Below, one piece after another: positions 35,432 through 46,596 of a stretch of DNA of 64,000 nt. Every line of letters starts with the position of its first letter. The first letter of the stretch is position 1. The notes under the pieces were generated by a model. That model did not search any database, had not been told where the DNA came from, and saw nothing but the letters and a program-made list of their open reading frames with translations. The position numbers were made by a program, and so were the translations under genes. Origin of the DNA: Phyllobacterium myrsinacearum (GTDB lineage Bacteria > Pseudomonadota > Alphaproteobacteria > Rhizobiales > Rhizobiaceae); contig NZ_PVBT01000001.1 in assembly GCF_002980555.1 (NCBI RefSeq), forward strand, positions 186,001-250,000, in the 5' to 3' direction.

Positions 35432-36699
35432 GCATGACAGTTTCGATTGCCGGCAAGGCCCCATGGTTGAAGGACGAGGCCCTGCAAAGATTGCTTGCTG
35501 CCCTTTCCGCCAATGGCGAGGGCGCACGCGTCGTTGGCGGTGCAGTGCGCAATGCGCTTCTCGGGCAGGAGGTGTCCGATCTCGATATCGCGACCACCTG
35601 TGTGCCGGATGAAACGATTCACCGGGCACAGGCGGCGGGGTTCAAGGCCGTGCCGACCGGTATCAGCCACGGCACGGTGACCGTTGTCGCCGGCAAACGG
35701 CCATTCGAGGTGACGACGTTGCGCGCCGATGTCGAGACCGACGGGCGCCATGCCGCCGTGGCCTTTGGCCGGGACTGGCAGGTCGATGCGAACCGGCGCG
35801 ATTTCACCATCAACGCGCTCTATGTCGAGGCGGATGGCACGATCGTCGATCTGGTCGGCGGTCTTGCCGATATTGAAAGCCGGACCCTGCGCTTCATCGG
35901 CGATGCGGAGCAGCGCATCCGCGAGGACTATCTGCGCATCCTGCGCTTCTTCCGGTTTTTTGCCTGGTATGGCCATGGCCGTCCCGAGAGCGAAGGCCTG
36001 AAGGCCTGCGCCCGCCTGAAGGATGGGCTGGCGCAGCTGTCGGCGGAGCGTATCTGGTCGGAGCTGAAGAAAATGCTGGCGGCGCCGGATCCTTCGCGCG
36101 CGCTGTTGTGGATGCGTCAGGCGGGCGTGCTGACGGCCGTTTTGCCTGAGAGCGAGAAATGGGGCATCGATGCGATCCATGGTCTCGTCAAGACCGGGAA
36201 CGAGCTGGGCTGGCCTGCTGATCCACTGCTGCGCCTTGCCAGCATGATCCCGCCCAATGCCGAGCGCATTCACGCCATGGCGGTGCGCCTCAAGCTTTCC
36301 AATCAGGAACGCGAGCGGCTGGAGGCATGGGCTCGTGCCGTGTTGCCCAATGCCGAAATTTCCGAGGGCGGGTTTGCCAAGCGGCTTTACCGCAGCGAGA
36401 AGCAGGGCATGATGGACCGCCTGCGCCTTGCGCTGGTTTCAGCGCGCATGGAGGCGCTCAATGACAATGCCGCCATGATGCGTGCCGGCCATCTGTCAAA
36501 ACTTCTGGAATTTGCCGGGACGTACGAGAAACCCAAATTCCCCGTTACCGGCGGCGATCTCATTGCGGCCGGTCTGGAAAAGGGCCCCGATGTGGGCAAG
36601 CTGCAACGCGCGCTCGAGGATGCCTGGATTGACTCGGGCTTCACGCTCGACCGCGATGCGCTGCTCGCCACAATTCCCGAATTTATCGGGAAAGCCTAG
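35428..36699 (+). CDS. cca: CCA tRNA nucleotidyltransferase
   Basis: A 423-residue class II enzyme that adds or repairs the 3' CCA end of tRNAs. The nucleotidyltransferase head GGAVRNALLGQEVSDLDIAT carries the GG motif and the DxD metal ligands (DLD), followed by GTVTVV, FEVTTLR and the RRDFTINAL block. Start choice: TTG at 35428 overlaps the previous stop (TTGA) and sits 8 bases after AAAGG; ATG at 35434 is the alternative, with poorer spacing. The stop overlaps the end of the converging small gene by 4 bp. Confidence 0.93.
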   Translation: MSMTVSIAGKAPWLKDEALQRLLAALSANGEGARVVGGAVRNALLGQEVSDLDIATTCVPDETIHRAQAAGFKAVPTGISHGTVTVVAGKRPFEVTTLRADVETDGRHAAVAFGRDWQVDANRRDFTINALYVEADGTIVDLVGGLADIESRTLRFIGDAEQRIREDYLRILRFFRFFAWYGHGRPESEGLKACARLKDGLAQLSAERIWSELKKMLAAPDPSRALLWMRQAGVLTAVLPESEKWGIDAIHGLVKTGNELGWPADPLLRLASMIPPNAERIHAMAVRLKLSNQERERLEAWARAVLPNAEISEGGFAKRLYRSEKQGMMDRLRLALVSARMEALNDNAAMMRAGHLSKLLEFAGTYEKPKFPVTGGDLIAAGLEKGPDVGKLQRALEDAWIDSGFTLDRDALLATIPEFIGKA

Positions 36700-36878
36700 G
36701 CTGCCTTGCCCTTTTCAGGCTGGATATTGGCCTTGATCGTTTCGAGCATGGCTTCGCGAATGGCTGTTTCGCCGTGGGTTTCGCGAAGGTGCTCGGTGGC
36801 GCGGCGGATGATCTCGGCTTCGGTGTCGTGACGGGTATGCCACTGGCAACCGGGAACGATGCAATGAAGTTCTTTCAT
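36696..36878 (-). CDS. Small DUF1059-like protein
   Basis: A 60-residue protein, MKELHCIVPGC at the start, with CIVPGC, H15 and H17 (WHTRHDTE) and LRETHGE, which resembles the small DUF1059 family of possible metal-binding proteins. The frame is open upstream to 36968, but the ATG at 36878 has GGAGAAAAGG upstream and matches the family start. Convergent with cca. Function unknown. Confidence 0.78.
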   Translation of the reverse strand: MKELHCIVPGCQWHTRHDTEAEIIRRATEHLRETHGETAIREAMLETIKANIQPEKGKAA

Positions 36879-37000
36879 GGCCTTTTCTCCCTGTTGTGGG
36901 CCCGGTGTGACGCGAGCCCTCTCCATCGAGATACGGCTAGATACCGTACCGGCAGCACCATAACGCATGAAAGCCCGGATTGATCCCTGAAAAAATCAGT

Positions 37001-37915
37001 TCACGGCCATTTGACCGTTGGCGGCATGGACGACAGGATCGAATCCACGTTGCCGCCGGTCTTCAGGCCGAAGATGGTGCCGCGATCATAGAGCAGGTTG
37101 AATTCGACGTAACGTCCGCGCCGGACCAGTTGTTCCTGCCGGTCTTCGGAACTCCAGTCCCGGTTGAAATTCTGCCGGACGAGATAGGGGTAGACCACCG
37201 AAAAGGCCCGGCCGACGTCGCGGGTGAAGGCGAAGTCGGCATCCCAGCCGCCATTCTCGTCGGAGGAATGCAGCCAGTCATAGAAAATGCCGCCCGTACC
37301 GCGCGGCTCCTTGCGGTGCGGCAGATAAAAATACTCGTCGCACCAGTCCTTGAACTTCTGGTGGCTGGCGACTGCCGCATGCTTGTCGCAGACGAATTTC
37401 ATCGCCTTGTGGAAGGCGGCGGTGTCCGCGTCTTCCTGCGTCCGCTTGCGGTCGAGAACCGGCGTCAGGTCGGCGCCGCCGCCAAACCACTGGCGGGTGG
37501 TGACAACCATGCGCGTGTTCATGTGCACTGCCGGGACGAACGGGTTCTGCGGATGGGCAATCAGCGAAATACCCGAGGCCCAGAAGCGCGGATCTTCATC
37601 CGCACCGGGTATCTGCTTGCGGAATTCCGGTGAAAATTCGCCATAGACGGTGGATGTGTGAACCCCGACCTTCTCGAAGACCCGGCCATGCATGATCGAC
37701 ATGATCCCGCCGCCGCCTTTGCCTTCCTCGCGCTGCCAGGGCGTCTGGACGAAGCGGCCCGCCGGCCGGTCGGAGAGGGGGCCTTCCAGATCATCCTCGA
37801 GCTGCTCGAAACTGGCGCAGATCTTGTCGCGCAATTCGGCAAACCACGCAGTGGCGGCTGTCTTCTTGTCTTCAAGTGCCTCAGGCAGGATGGCGGGAAT
37901 ATCCGGGCGGTCCAT
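37001..37915 (-). CDS. hemF: Oxygen-dependent coproporphyrinogen III oxidase
   Basis: A 304-residue HemF, which converts coproporphyrinogen III to protoporphyrinogen IX with O2 in heme synthesis. Family blocks are all present: [60 protein letters not shown] and the C-terminal SMPP. Cytoplasmic. It starts at the ATG ending at 37915 and appears to be a single gene. Confidence 0.97.
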   Translation of the reverse strand: MDRPDIPAILPEALEDKKTAATAWFAELRDKICASFEQLEDDLEGPLSDRPAGRFVQTPWQREEGKGGGGIMSIMHGRVFEKVGVHTSTVYGEFSPEFRKQIPGADEDPRFWASGISLIAHPQNPFVPAVHMNTRMVVTTRQWFGGGADLTPVLDRKRTQEDADTAAFHKAMKFVCDKHAAVASHQKFKDWCDEYFYLPHRKEPRGTGGIFYDWLHSSDENGGWDADFAFTRDVGRAFSVVYPYLVRQNFNRDWSSEDRQEQLVRRGRYVEFNLLYDRGTIFGLKTGGNVDSILSSMPPTVKWP

Positions 37916-38062
37916 ATGAGCGATTCCTTCTTGCTGTGCACTTTATCACATCCGGGGCGCGGCAAAGGAAGGTGGTCTTTGGGCTATCCCAAAAAAATGA
38001 CTCGTTTTCGGGGCGGGGTTTGATCTACTCTGCCCCATACAGGGTTCAGGCAGGGATGCAAA

Positions 38063-38335
38063 ATGGTCTCCAAAGTACCCAGGACACACTTTCCCAAGCC
38101 GCCGCTCGACGGCTTGCGAAAGCAGTTGAAGGAAAGCCGGGGCGAAGCCACCCGGCAGCGCGGCGCATTCATCCGCGAGAGCTTTCGCCTGCCGCGTCTT
38201 GCCGCCCGCGAGAAGGCGAAGGAGTGGTTCGAGCAATACCCGAAAGCGGCCTACTGGACGGAAATCGAAAGCTGGTACGAACGGCCTGGCGATATCATCG
38301 AATTCACTATGCGCCGTTTGCCCAATGCCGACTAA
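38063..38335 (+). CDS. Small basic hypothetical protein
   Basis: A 90-residue, strongly charged protein without signal peptide or membrane helix. The sequence (LRKQLKESRGEATRQRGAFI, AREKAKEWFEQYPKAAYWTEIESW) reads as a real protein with three-periodic G/C use, but I recognise no domain. The ATG at 38063 has only a weak SD. It is alone between hemF and the amino-acid binding protein. Function unknown. Confidence 0.65.
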   Translation: MVSKVPRTHFPKPPLDGLRKQLKESRGEATRQRGAFIRESFRLPRLAAREKAKEWFEQYPKAAYWTEIESWYERPGDIIEFTMRRLPNAD

Positions 38336-38564
38336 AGTCGACTGGAAAGACTGCTGAAAGTGTGAAATTTTCAGAATTGCAGGAAAAATTGACGCGAATT
38401 GTCAGCAATCGAACACTTTTCTTCATAAATGGCATCAAATTATTTCAATGATGGATTCAGGATTGTCATGAATCGTGGCTGACAGCCTGCCATAAAGACA
38501 GTAGAACTTTTTTCAGCGCCGGAGAATCTTCCGGCCGCGCAATAAAAAATTCAAGGAGGACACT
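38336..38564. other. AT-rich promoter and leader of binding-protein gene
   Basis: 229 bp, clearly richer in AT than the neighbours. A GCCGGA-GAATCT-TCCGGC hairpin (38518-38535) lies in the presumed 5' UTR, and the SD AAGGAGGA is about 6 bases before the ATG at 38565. No ORF of interest. Confidence 0.5.
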
Positions 38565-39668
38565 ATGCGCTTATCGTTGATCTCTGGCGTGGCGTTGACG
38601 GCTGTCATGGCGATGACTTCATTCGCCCGTGCTGACATCGTCATCGGCAACATCGCGCCTGTAACCGGCCCTGTGGCTGCCTATGGCATGCAGGTGAAGA
38701 ACGGTGTTGCAGCGGCTGCGGAAGCCATCAATGCCGAAGGCGGCATCAAGGGCGAGAAGATCGTCATCAAGCTTTTCGATGATGCCGGCGAGCCGAAGCA
38801 GGGTGTATCGGTTGCCAACCAGGTGGTCGGCGAAGGCATCAAGTTTGTGGTTGGCCCGGTCACGTCAGGCGTTTCGATGCCGGTTTCCGACGTGCTGGCT
38901 GAAAACGGCATCCTGATGATCACCCCAACCTCCACCACTCCTGATCTGACGACACGCGGCCTGGACACCGTGTTCCGCACCTGCGGCCGCGATGACCAGC
39001 AGGCCGAGGTTGCTGCCCAGTACATTCTCAAGCATTACAAGGACAAGCGCGTCGCGGTTGTCTATGACAAGAACACCTATGGCACGGGCCTTGCCAACAA
39101 TCTGAAGGCAACGCTCAACAAGGGCGGCGTCAAGGAAGTTGTCGATCAGGGCATCAATGCCGGTGAAAAGGATTACAGCGCGCTCATTACCCGCCTGAAG
39201 TCCGAAAAGGCCGAAGTCATCTATTTCGGCGGCTATCATCCGGAAGGCGGCCTGATTGCCCGCCAGCTGGCTGACCAGGGCATCAAGGCCCAGATCATCG
39301 GTGCCGAAGGCCTGTCGAACACGGAATATTGGGCCATTGGCGGCGCTGCAGCTGCCGGTACGCTGTTCACCAACAGCGCCGATCCGACAAAGAACCCGTC
39401 TGCCGCAAAGATCATGGAAGCGCTGAAGGCCAAGAACATTCCGGCTGAAGCTTTCACGCTCAATGCCTATGCGGCGCTGCAGGTCATCAAGGCCGGCATT
39501 GAAAAGGCTGGTTCCGCCGATCCGGCAGCCGTGGCTGCGGCCCTGCACTCCGGTGCGGCCGTTTCTACCGTTGTCGGCGACCTGACCTACGCGAAAACAG
39601 GCGACCTGACGACGCCGACCTTCGTTCTCTACAAGTGGGAAGACGGCAAGGCAGCTGAAGTCAAGTAA
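38565..39668 (+). CDS. Branched-chain amino acid ABC transporter substrate-binding protein
   Basis: A 367-residue periplasmic binding protein of the LivJ/BraC type (PF13458-like). Signal peptide [20 protein letters not shown] with cleavage after ARA; mature domain starts with [13 protein letters not shown]. Typical blocks are [40 protein letters not shown] and [11 protein letters not shown]-like [11 protein letters not shown]. It would capture Leu/Ile/Val or related amino acids. No permease or ATPase genes are adjacent, so the binding protein is a stand-alone gene with its own promoter, a very strong SD and a terminator at 39691, as expected for a highly made protein. Confidence 0.92.
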   Translation: MRLSLISGVALTAVMAMTSFARADIVIGNIAPVTGPVAAYGMQVKNGVAAAAEAINAEGGIKGEKIVIKLFDDAGEPKQGVSVANQVVGEGIKFVVGPVTSGVSMPVSDVLAENGILMITPTSTTPDLTTRGLDTVFRTCGRDDQQAEVAAQYILKHYKDKRVAVVYDKNTYGTGLANNLKATLNKGGVKEVVDQGINAGEKDYSALITRLKSEKAEVIYFGGYHPEGGLIARQLADQGIKAQIIGAEGLSNTEYWAIGGAAAAGTLFTNSADPTKNPSAAKIMEALKAKNIPAEAFTLNAYAALQVIKAGIEKAGSADPAAVAAALHSGAAVSTVVGDLTYAKTGDLTTPTFVLYKWEDGKAAEVK

Positions 39669-39690
39669 GCTTCCTGTCAGTTGAATGAGG

Positions 39691-39718
39691 ACGCCGGTCA
39701 GACATGGCCGGCGTTTTT
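39691..39718 (+). terminator. Intrinsic terminator after binding-protein gene
   Basis: ACGCCGG (39691-39697) pairs with CCGGCGT (39708-39714) followed by TTTT. It touches the stop of the converging trmL. Confidence 0.82.
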
Positions 39719-40203
39719 CATGCGGGCAGCGAGAACTGCCGCAAGGCTTCACCGGTTGCGATGGCCGCCGACAGCGCCAGATTGAGCGACCGCGCGCCCG
39801 GCACCATGGGAATGATCAGCCTGGCATCGGCCGACTGGTGCACCTCATCCGGTACGCCTGATGATTCGCGTCCAAGCAGCAGGATATCGCCTCGCAGGAA
39901 GGCAAACTGCGTGTAGGGCACGGCTGCCTTGGTCGAAAACAGCAGCAGGCGGCGCCGTTCGCCCTGCCGCCAGTTCTGGAAGTGCTGCCAGTCGGCATGG
40001 CGGGTGAGTGCGGCCTGCTCGAGATAATCCATCCCGGCGCGTTTAAGCGAGCGGTCGGAAACATCAAAGCCCGCGGGCTCGATGAGGTCGACGCCGATTC
40101 CAAAACAGGCAGCCATGCGCAGGATCGTACCGGTATTGCCCGGAATATCCGGCTGATAAAGCGCGATGCGCAGGTCGGTTTTGACTTCAGTCACAGGCGG
40201 CAT
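39718..40203 (-). CDS. trmL: tRNA (cytidine(34)-2'-O)-methyltransferase
   Basis: A 161-residue SPOUT methyltransferase that methylates the wobble position of tRNA-Leu. Motifs of the trefoil knot are present: LYQPDIPGNTGTILRMAACFG near the N-terminus, LLLGRESSGVPDEV (motif 2) and IPMVPGARSLNLALSAAIATGEALRQ (motif 3). Length matches TrmL (YibK). Convergent with the binding-protein gene. Confidence 0.93.
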   Translation of the reverse strand: MPPVTEVKTDLRIALYQPDIPGNTGTILRMAACFGIGVDLIEPAGFDVSDRSLKRAGMDYLEQAALTRHADWQHFQNWRQGERRRLLLFSTKAAVPYTQFAFLRGDILLLGRESSGVPDEVHQSADARLIIPMVPGARSLNLALSAAIATGEALRQFSLPA

Positions 40204-40317
40204 GCTCCATTGGCAATATTTTACTCATGCAGGCGTATTTCATGAGAATAGGCTCTCGCTTTTTCCGTTCATAATAGGTATAGGGTTTCGACCGCAACGC
40301 TAACTTTGGAGGTGTCG

Positions 40318-40416
40318 ATGACTGAATTTTTCCGACTTCTTCCAAACCGGATGGCTTCTCCTGAAGAAGCCGTGGCCGGTGTCGTTGGCGGTCTTGTGTC
40401 TGTTTTTTCCGCGTAG
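40318..40416 (+). CDS. Small ORF of 32 codons with strong SD
   Basis: ATG at 40318 to TAG at 40414-40416, product beginning MTEFFRLLPNRM and ending VAGVVGGLVSVFSA. TTTGGAGGT lies 5 bases upstream of the start, one of the best SD sequences in the window. The second half is Gly/Val/Ala-rich and mildly hydrophobic. It may be a small protein gene or a leader ORF for the ABC exporter that follows 170 bp later. Remaining parts of the 384-bp gap (40204-40317, 40417-40587) show no other gene. No homolog is known to me. Confidence 0.55.
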   Translation: MTEFFRLLPNRMASPEEAVAGVVGGLVSVFSA

Positions 40417-40587
40417 TTTTTCTTCCCTGACACAAGTCGCAATCGTCCCATGGTTGGCGTTTGCATGTTTGTTTCCTTCTGTTTCCATCATGCTCCGGCA
40501 ACCTAAGCGCAGTAACCGCCACTCTGCGCCGGAATCATTCTCGTCTCGCATGTCATGCCGAGACCGTCGCCCGAAAGAGGTTAGATA

Positions 40588-42438
<1,851 letters not shown>

Positions 42439-42465
42439 CCGGCTTTTACCCTGTTTCAGACATGG

Positions 42466-42496
42466 CGCCTCCCGGTTCGGCCGGGGGGCGTTTTCT
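42466..42496 (+). terminator. Intrinsic terminator between the two ABC exporter genes
   Basis: CGCCTCCCGG (42466-42475) pairs with CCGGGGGGCG (42481-42490) over 10 bp (one T-G wobble) with loop TTCGG, followed by TTTTC. The two exporter genes therefore probably have separate transcripts or partial read-through. Confidence 0.82.
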
Positions 42497-42606
42497 TTGC
42501 CGGAGAATATCTGAACGAACTTTAATTTGACGGGCAGGAGGACTCACTCAAAAGTATCTTTTCAGTCGCGCGCTGCACGTCTGACCCAGAAAGGCTTCTG
42601 CACCGC

Positions 42607-44457
42607 ATGAGAAATCTCTTCCGTCTGTTCGAAAGCTGGATCGATCCCTACGCTGCACCGCCGGCGGATCATGTCCCGTCGCGGCCGTTTCCGTTCATCT
42701 GGTTCTATGTCCGGCAGGCCAAGGCCGCGTTTTTCGCGGTGCTGGTGCTGGGCGGGCTGGTGGCGCTGACGGAAGCGGGCCTGTTCTGGTTTCTCGGCGG
42801 GCTCGTCGATATCCTGGCATCGGTCAACCCGGCAAAGGGCTGGCAAGGCCTGATGCAGGATCACGGCACGCCGCTTCTTCTGATGCTGGCGGGTGTCCTC
42901 ATCGCCCGGACGATCATCCTGACGCTGTCGGCGCTGGTCGAGGAACAGACGGTTGTACCTGGTTTCTTCAATCTGGTGCGCTGGCAGGCGCATCTGCACA
43001 CCTATCGCCAGAGCCTTGCCTTCTTCCAGAATGACTTTTCCGGCCGCATCGTCACCAAGGTCTGGGCGACGGGGCAGGCGGTTGGCGATTTCATGATGAC
43101 GCTTCTGCAGGCCATCTGGATCTGCATCGTCTACAGCATCACCACCATCGCGCTGATCGGCGACCTTGACTGGCGGCTGGCGACGATCGTCGTCGTCTGG
43201 CTCGCGGTGTTCAGCCTGATCGCCCGCTATTTCCTGCCGCGCGTGCGCCGGGCTGCGGCGGAGACCGCGGAAGCAAGCTCCGTCGTCACCGGCCGGCTGG
43301 TCGATGGCTACAGCAATATCCAGACGCTGAAACTGTTCGGCAGCGCCGAGCGCGATGACGCCTATATGCGGCAGGGCATGCAGCGCTGGCTCGATGCCAT
43401 CATTCCTTTGACGCGCGGCCTGAGCGGCATCCGCATTGCGCTCGGCGCAACCAGCGGTGTCATGATCTGCGCCGTGGCGATTGTTTCCATCGATTTGTGG
43501 TTGAAGTCGGAAATATCGCCCGGCGCCATCGCCTTCACGCTCGGCCTTGTCCTGCGGCTGAGCATGCTTTTGGGACGGACCATGGCCAACCTCAACGGTC
43601 TCCTGCGCAATTACGGCACCATCCAGAATTCGATGGAGCTGCTGGCGCGGCCGGTCACCGTGGTCGACAAGCCCGGTGCAGCGCGCCTTGCGGTACCTGC
43701 AGGCGCCATCCATTTCGACAATGTGCAGTTTCACTACGACCGTTCGAAGCCGGTCTTCGACAATCTGTCGCTGAGCGTGCTTCCCGGCGAAAAGGTCGGG
43801 CTTGTCGGACGCTCCGGTGCGGGCAAGTCCACCCTGGTCAATCTGCTCCTGCGCTTCTACGACGTCCAGGCCGGGCGCATCCTGATCGACGGGCAGGACA
43901 TTGCGCATGTCACGCAGGACTCGCTGCGTGCGCATATCGGAATGGTAACGCAAGACACGTCGCTGCTGCATCGCTCCGTGCGTGACAACATTCTGTATGG
44001 CCGTCCCGACGCATCCGACGAACTGATGCGGCAGGCGGTGGAGAATGCACAGGCCGAAACCTTCATTGCCGCCCTGACCGATCCCAAGGGCAGGCAGGGC
44101 TTCGACGCCCATGTGGGCGAGCGCGGCGTCAAGCTGTCCGGCGGCCAGCGGCAGCGGATTGCCATTGCGCGGGTCATGTTGAAGGACGCACCGATTCTCA
44201 TTCTCGACGAGGCGACGTCGGCGCTCGATTCGGAGGTGGAAGCCGCCATCCAGGACAATCTCTACCGGCTGATGCGCGGCAAAACCGTCATCGCCATCGC
44301 GCACCGCCTGTCGACCATCGCTGCCCTCGACCGGCTTGTGGTCATGGATGGCGGACGCATTGTCGAGAGCGGCAGCCACGATGCGCTGATCGCTGCCAAC
44401 GGGCTCTACGCCGGACTTTGGGCGCGCCAATCCGGCGGCTTTATCGGGCGCTCGTGA
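42607..44457 (+). CDS. ABC exporter, fused permease and ATPase (second paralogue)
   Basis: A 616-residue half-transporter with the same layout as the preceding gene. The ATPase half is nearly identical (GRSGAGKST, TQDTSLLHRS, LSGGQRQR, ILILDEATSALD, IAHRLST), while the membrane halves differ strongly. Both copies keep all catalytic residues, so there is no degenerate site of the kind seen in many heterodimeric exporters. They may be a duplicated pair with different substrates or a heterodimer. The nearest SD is weak; the ATG at 42607 is the first of the frame. Confidence 0.92.
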   Translation: MRNLFRLFESWIDPYAAPPADHVPSRPFPFIWFYVRQAKAAFFAVLVLGGLVALTEAGLFWFLGGLVDILASVNPAKGWQGLMQDHGTPLLLMLAGVLIARTIILTLSALVEEQTVVPGFFNLVRWQAHLHTYRQSLAFFQNDFSGRIVTKVWATGQAVGDFMMTLLQAIWICIVYSITTIALIGDLDWRLATIVVVWLAVFSLIARYFLPRVRRAAAETAEASSVVTGRLVDGYSNIQTLKLFGSAERDDAYMRQGMQRWLDAIIPLTRGLSGIRIALGATSGVMICAVAIVSIDLWLKSEISPGAIAFTLGLVLRLSMLLGRTMANLNGLLRNYGTIQNSMELLARPVTVVDKPGAARLAVPAGAIHFDNVQFHYDRSKPVFDNLSLSVLPGEKVGLVGRSGAGKSTLVNLLLRFYDVQAGRILIDGQDIAHVTQDSLRAHIGMVTQDTSLLHRSVRDNILYGRPDASDELMRQAVENAQAETFIAALTDPKGRQGFDAHVGERGVKLSGGQRQRIAIARVMLKDAPILILDEATSALDSEVEAAIQDNLYRLMRGKTVIAIAHRLSTIAALDRLVVMDGGRIVESGSHDALIAANGLYAGLWARQSGGFIGRS

Positions 44458-44518
44458 GGCCGCTGCGAAAATGCAAACAGATTCATGGCCAAAGAGTGGA
44501 AAAGGTGTGGCGACTTAT

Positions 44519-44573
44519 CCCTGCGACATCCTGCCCTTGTGGCTCTGTCAGGCTGGACAAGCTCCTGCGACAT
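44519..44573. promoter_or_regulatory. Direct repeat CCTGCGACAT upstream of petABC
   Basis: CCTGCGACAT occurs at 44520-44529 and again at 44564-44573, 44 bp apart (about four helical turns), in the 235-bp gap before petA. Another GCGAC lies at 44500. The core GCGACAT resembles half of the RegR/ActR (RegA family) binding pattern, and such redox regulators control bc1 genes in relatives. The match is partial and the assignment is inference. Confidence 0.35.
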
Positions 44574-44692
44574 GCTTAGAAACCACGCAATATGCTGGGG
44601 AATCCGCGAGGCTCATTCTATGGGCCAGTCGTGTATTGTGGTGACAAAGTGGACTCTCCTGCTGCGTTGTTATTCGGAAAGGAACAGGCCCC

Positions 44693-45256
44693 GTGAGCGC
44701 ACACGATACGACCGAGCCGACACGGCGTGACTTCCTCTATATTGCGACAGGCATGGCCGGTGTGGTCGGAGCGGGAGCCTTTGCATGGCCCTTCATCGAC
44801 CAGATGAGACCGGACGCATCCACGCTGGCAGTCTCGTCCATCGAAGTTGATGTTTCAGCGCTGACGCCGGGCATGTCCCTGACAGTCAAATGGCGCGGCA
44901 AACCCGTTTTCATTCGCAACCGTACGCCGAAGGAAATCGAGGATGCCAAAAACGTCCAGCTGAGCCAGCTCAAGGATCCGATTGCGCGCAATGCCAATCT
45001 GCCGAGCGATGCCCAGGCGACCGATGCGGATCGCGGTGCAGGCAAAGGCAAGGAAAACTGGCTGGTCATGATCGGCGTGTGCACCCATCTGGGTTGCATT
45101 CCGCTCGGGCAGCAGGGGGATTTCGGCGGCTGGTTCTGCCCGTGCCACGGCTCGCAATACGATACTGCCGGGCGCATCCGTTCCGGTCCCGCACCGGAAA
45201 ACCTGCCCGTCCCGCCACTTTCATTCATTTCCGACACCGTCATCAAGATCGGCTAA
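44693..45256 (+). CDS. petA: Ubiquinol-cytochrome c reductase iron-sulfur (Rieske) subunit
   Basis: A 187-residue Rieske protein. The N-terminus has a twin-arginine motif ([10 protein letters not shown]) and one membrane anchor. The 2Fe-2S ligands are Cys130, His132, Cys149 and His152 in CTHLGC and CPCHGS, with Cys135 and Cys151 forming the expected disulfide. The start is the GTG at 44693 with AAGGA about 10 bases upstream. First gene of the cytochrome bc1 operon (fbcFBC order), and the electron entry from ubiquinol to cytochrome c1. Confidence 0.97.
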   Translation: MSAHDTTEPTRRDFLYIATGMAGVVGAGAFAWPFIDQMRPDASTLAVSSIEVDVSALTPGMSLTVKWRGKPVFIRNRTPKEIEDAKNVQLSQLKDPIARNANLPSDAQATDADRGAGKGKENWLVMIGVCTHLGCIPLGQQGDFGGWFCPCHGSQYDTAGRIRSGPAPENLPVPPLSFISDTVIKIG

Positions 45257-45277
45257 GGTTCCAGGGGGAGACACGAC

Positions 45278-46576
45278 ATGAGCGGTGGACATTCATCCTA
45301 TACGCCGAACACAGGTATCGAAAAATGGGTCGATGCGCGACTTCCGTTGCCGCGTCTGATCTATGATTCATTCGTCGCCTATCCTGTTCCGCGCAATCTC
45401 AACTACGCCTATGCCTTCGGTGGCATCCTGGCGATCATGCTGGTTTCGCAGATCATCACCGGTGTCGTTCTGGCCATGCACTATGCGGCCGATACGGGAC
45501 TGGCCTTCAACTCCGTTGAAAAGATCATGCGCGATGTGAATTCGGGCTGGCTGTTGCGCTACCTGCATTCCAACGGCGCATCGATGTTCTTCCTTGCGGT
45601 CTGGGTGCATATTTTCCGCGGGCTCTACTACGGTTCCTACAAGGCGCCGCGCGAGCTGCTGTGGATCCTCGGCGTGATCATCCTTCTCCTGATGATGGCA
45701 ACCGCCTTCATGGGCTACGTCCTGCCCTGGGGCCAGATGTCGTTCTGGGGTGCAACCGTCATCACCGGCTTCTTTACGGCGTTTCCGATCATCGGCGACC
45801 CGATCCAGCAGCTGTTGCTCGGCGGTTTTGCCGTGGATAATCCGACCCTCAACCGCTTCTTCTCGCTGCATTACCTGCTGCCCTTCATGATTGCCGGTGT
45901 TGTCATCCTGCACGTCTGGGCCCTGCACGTGACCGGCCAGACCAACCCGACCGGTATTGAAGTCAAGTCGAAGACGGACACGGTGGCGTTCACACCCTAT
46001 GCAACCATCAAGGATGCATTTGCGCTGTCGCTCTTCCTGATCCTCTTTGCCTATTTCGTCTTCTACATGCCGAACTACATGGGTCATCCGGACAACTACA
46101 TCCCGGCCGACTCGCTGAAGACGCCAGCCCACATCGTTCCTGAATGGTACTTCCTGCCGTTCTACGCGATGCTGCGCGCCATCACCTTCAACATCGGACC
46201 GATCAACTCGAAGCTCGGCGGCGTTCTGACCATGTTCGGCTCGATCGCGATCCTGTTCATCGTGCCCTGGCTCGATACATCGAAGGTACGTTCGGCCGTC
46301 TATCGTCCTTGGTACAAGCTGTTCTTCTGGATCTTCGTTGCCAATGCCATCATGCTCGGCTGGCTCGGTTCGCGTCCTGCCGAAGGCATCTACACGATCC
46401 TTTCGCAGCTCGGCACAGCCTTCTACTTCGGCTTCTTCATTATCATCATGCCGTTGCTCGGCCTGATCGAAACGCCGCGCCGCATACCAAACTCGATTAC
46501 GGAAGCTGTGCTTGCCAAGACCAAGAGCGGCGGTCAGCCCGCGGGTGTTGCGGCGGCTCCGGAAACCAAAGGCTGA
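45278..46576 (+). CDS. petB: Ubiquinol-cytochrome c reductase cytochrome b
   Basis: A 432-residue cytochrome b with about eight membrane helices that binds the bL and bH hemes. The Qo-site PEWY motif ([17 protein letters not shown]) and the heme-region [17 protein letters not shown] are present. It starts 21 bp after petA with AGGGGGA just before, so it is co-translated in the operon. The C-terminal 25 residues form a hydrophilic tail. Confidence 0.98.
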   Translation: MSGGHSSYTPNTGIEKWVDARLPLPRLIYDSFVAYPVPRNLNYAYAFGGILAIMLVSQIITGVVLAMHYAADTGLAFNSVEKIMRDVNSGWLLRYLHSNGASMFFLAVWVHIFRGLYYGSYKAPRELLWILGVIILLLMMATAFMGYVLPWGQMSFWGATVITGFFTAFPIIGDPIQQLLLGGFAVDNPTLNRFFSLHYLLPFMIAGVVILHVWALHVTGQTNPTGIEVKSKTDTVAFTPYATIKDAFALSLFLILFAYFVFYMPNYMGHPDNYIPADSLKTPAHIVPEWYFLPFYAMLRAITFNIGPINSKLGGVLTMFGSIAILFIVPWLDTSKVRSAVYRPWYKLFFWIFVANAIMLGWLGSRPAEGIYTILSQLGTAFYFGFFIIIMPLLGLIETPRRIPNSITEAVLAKTKSGGQPAGVAAAPETKG

Positions 46577-46596
46577 GAAACGTGAAGGACTCTCCG

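Noticed and set aside
42562-44430. 622-codon antisense frame over the second ABC exporter
   Set aside because: Shadow of an exporter with all ABC motifs.
44485-44730. 81-codon frame in the petA promoter region
   Set aside because: Overlaps the petA start in another frame and crosses the promoter repeats; no SD or motif.
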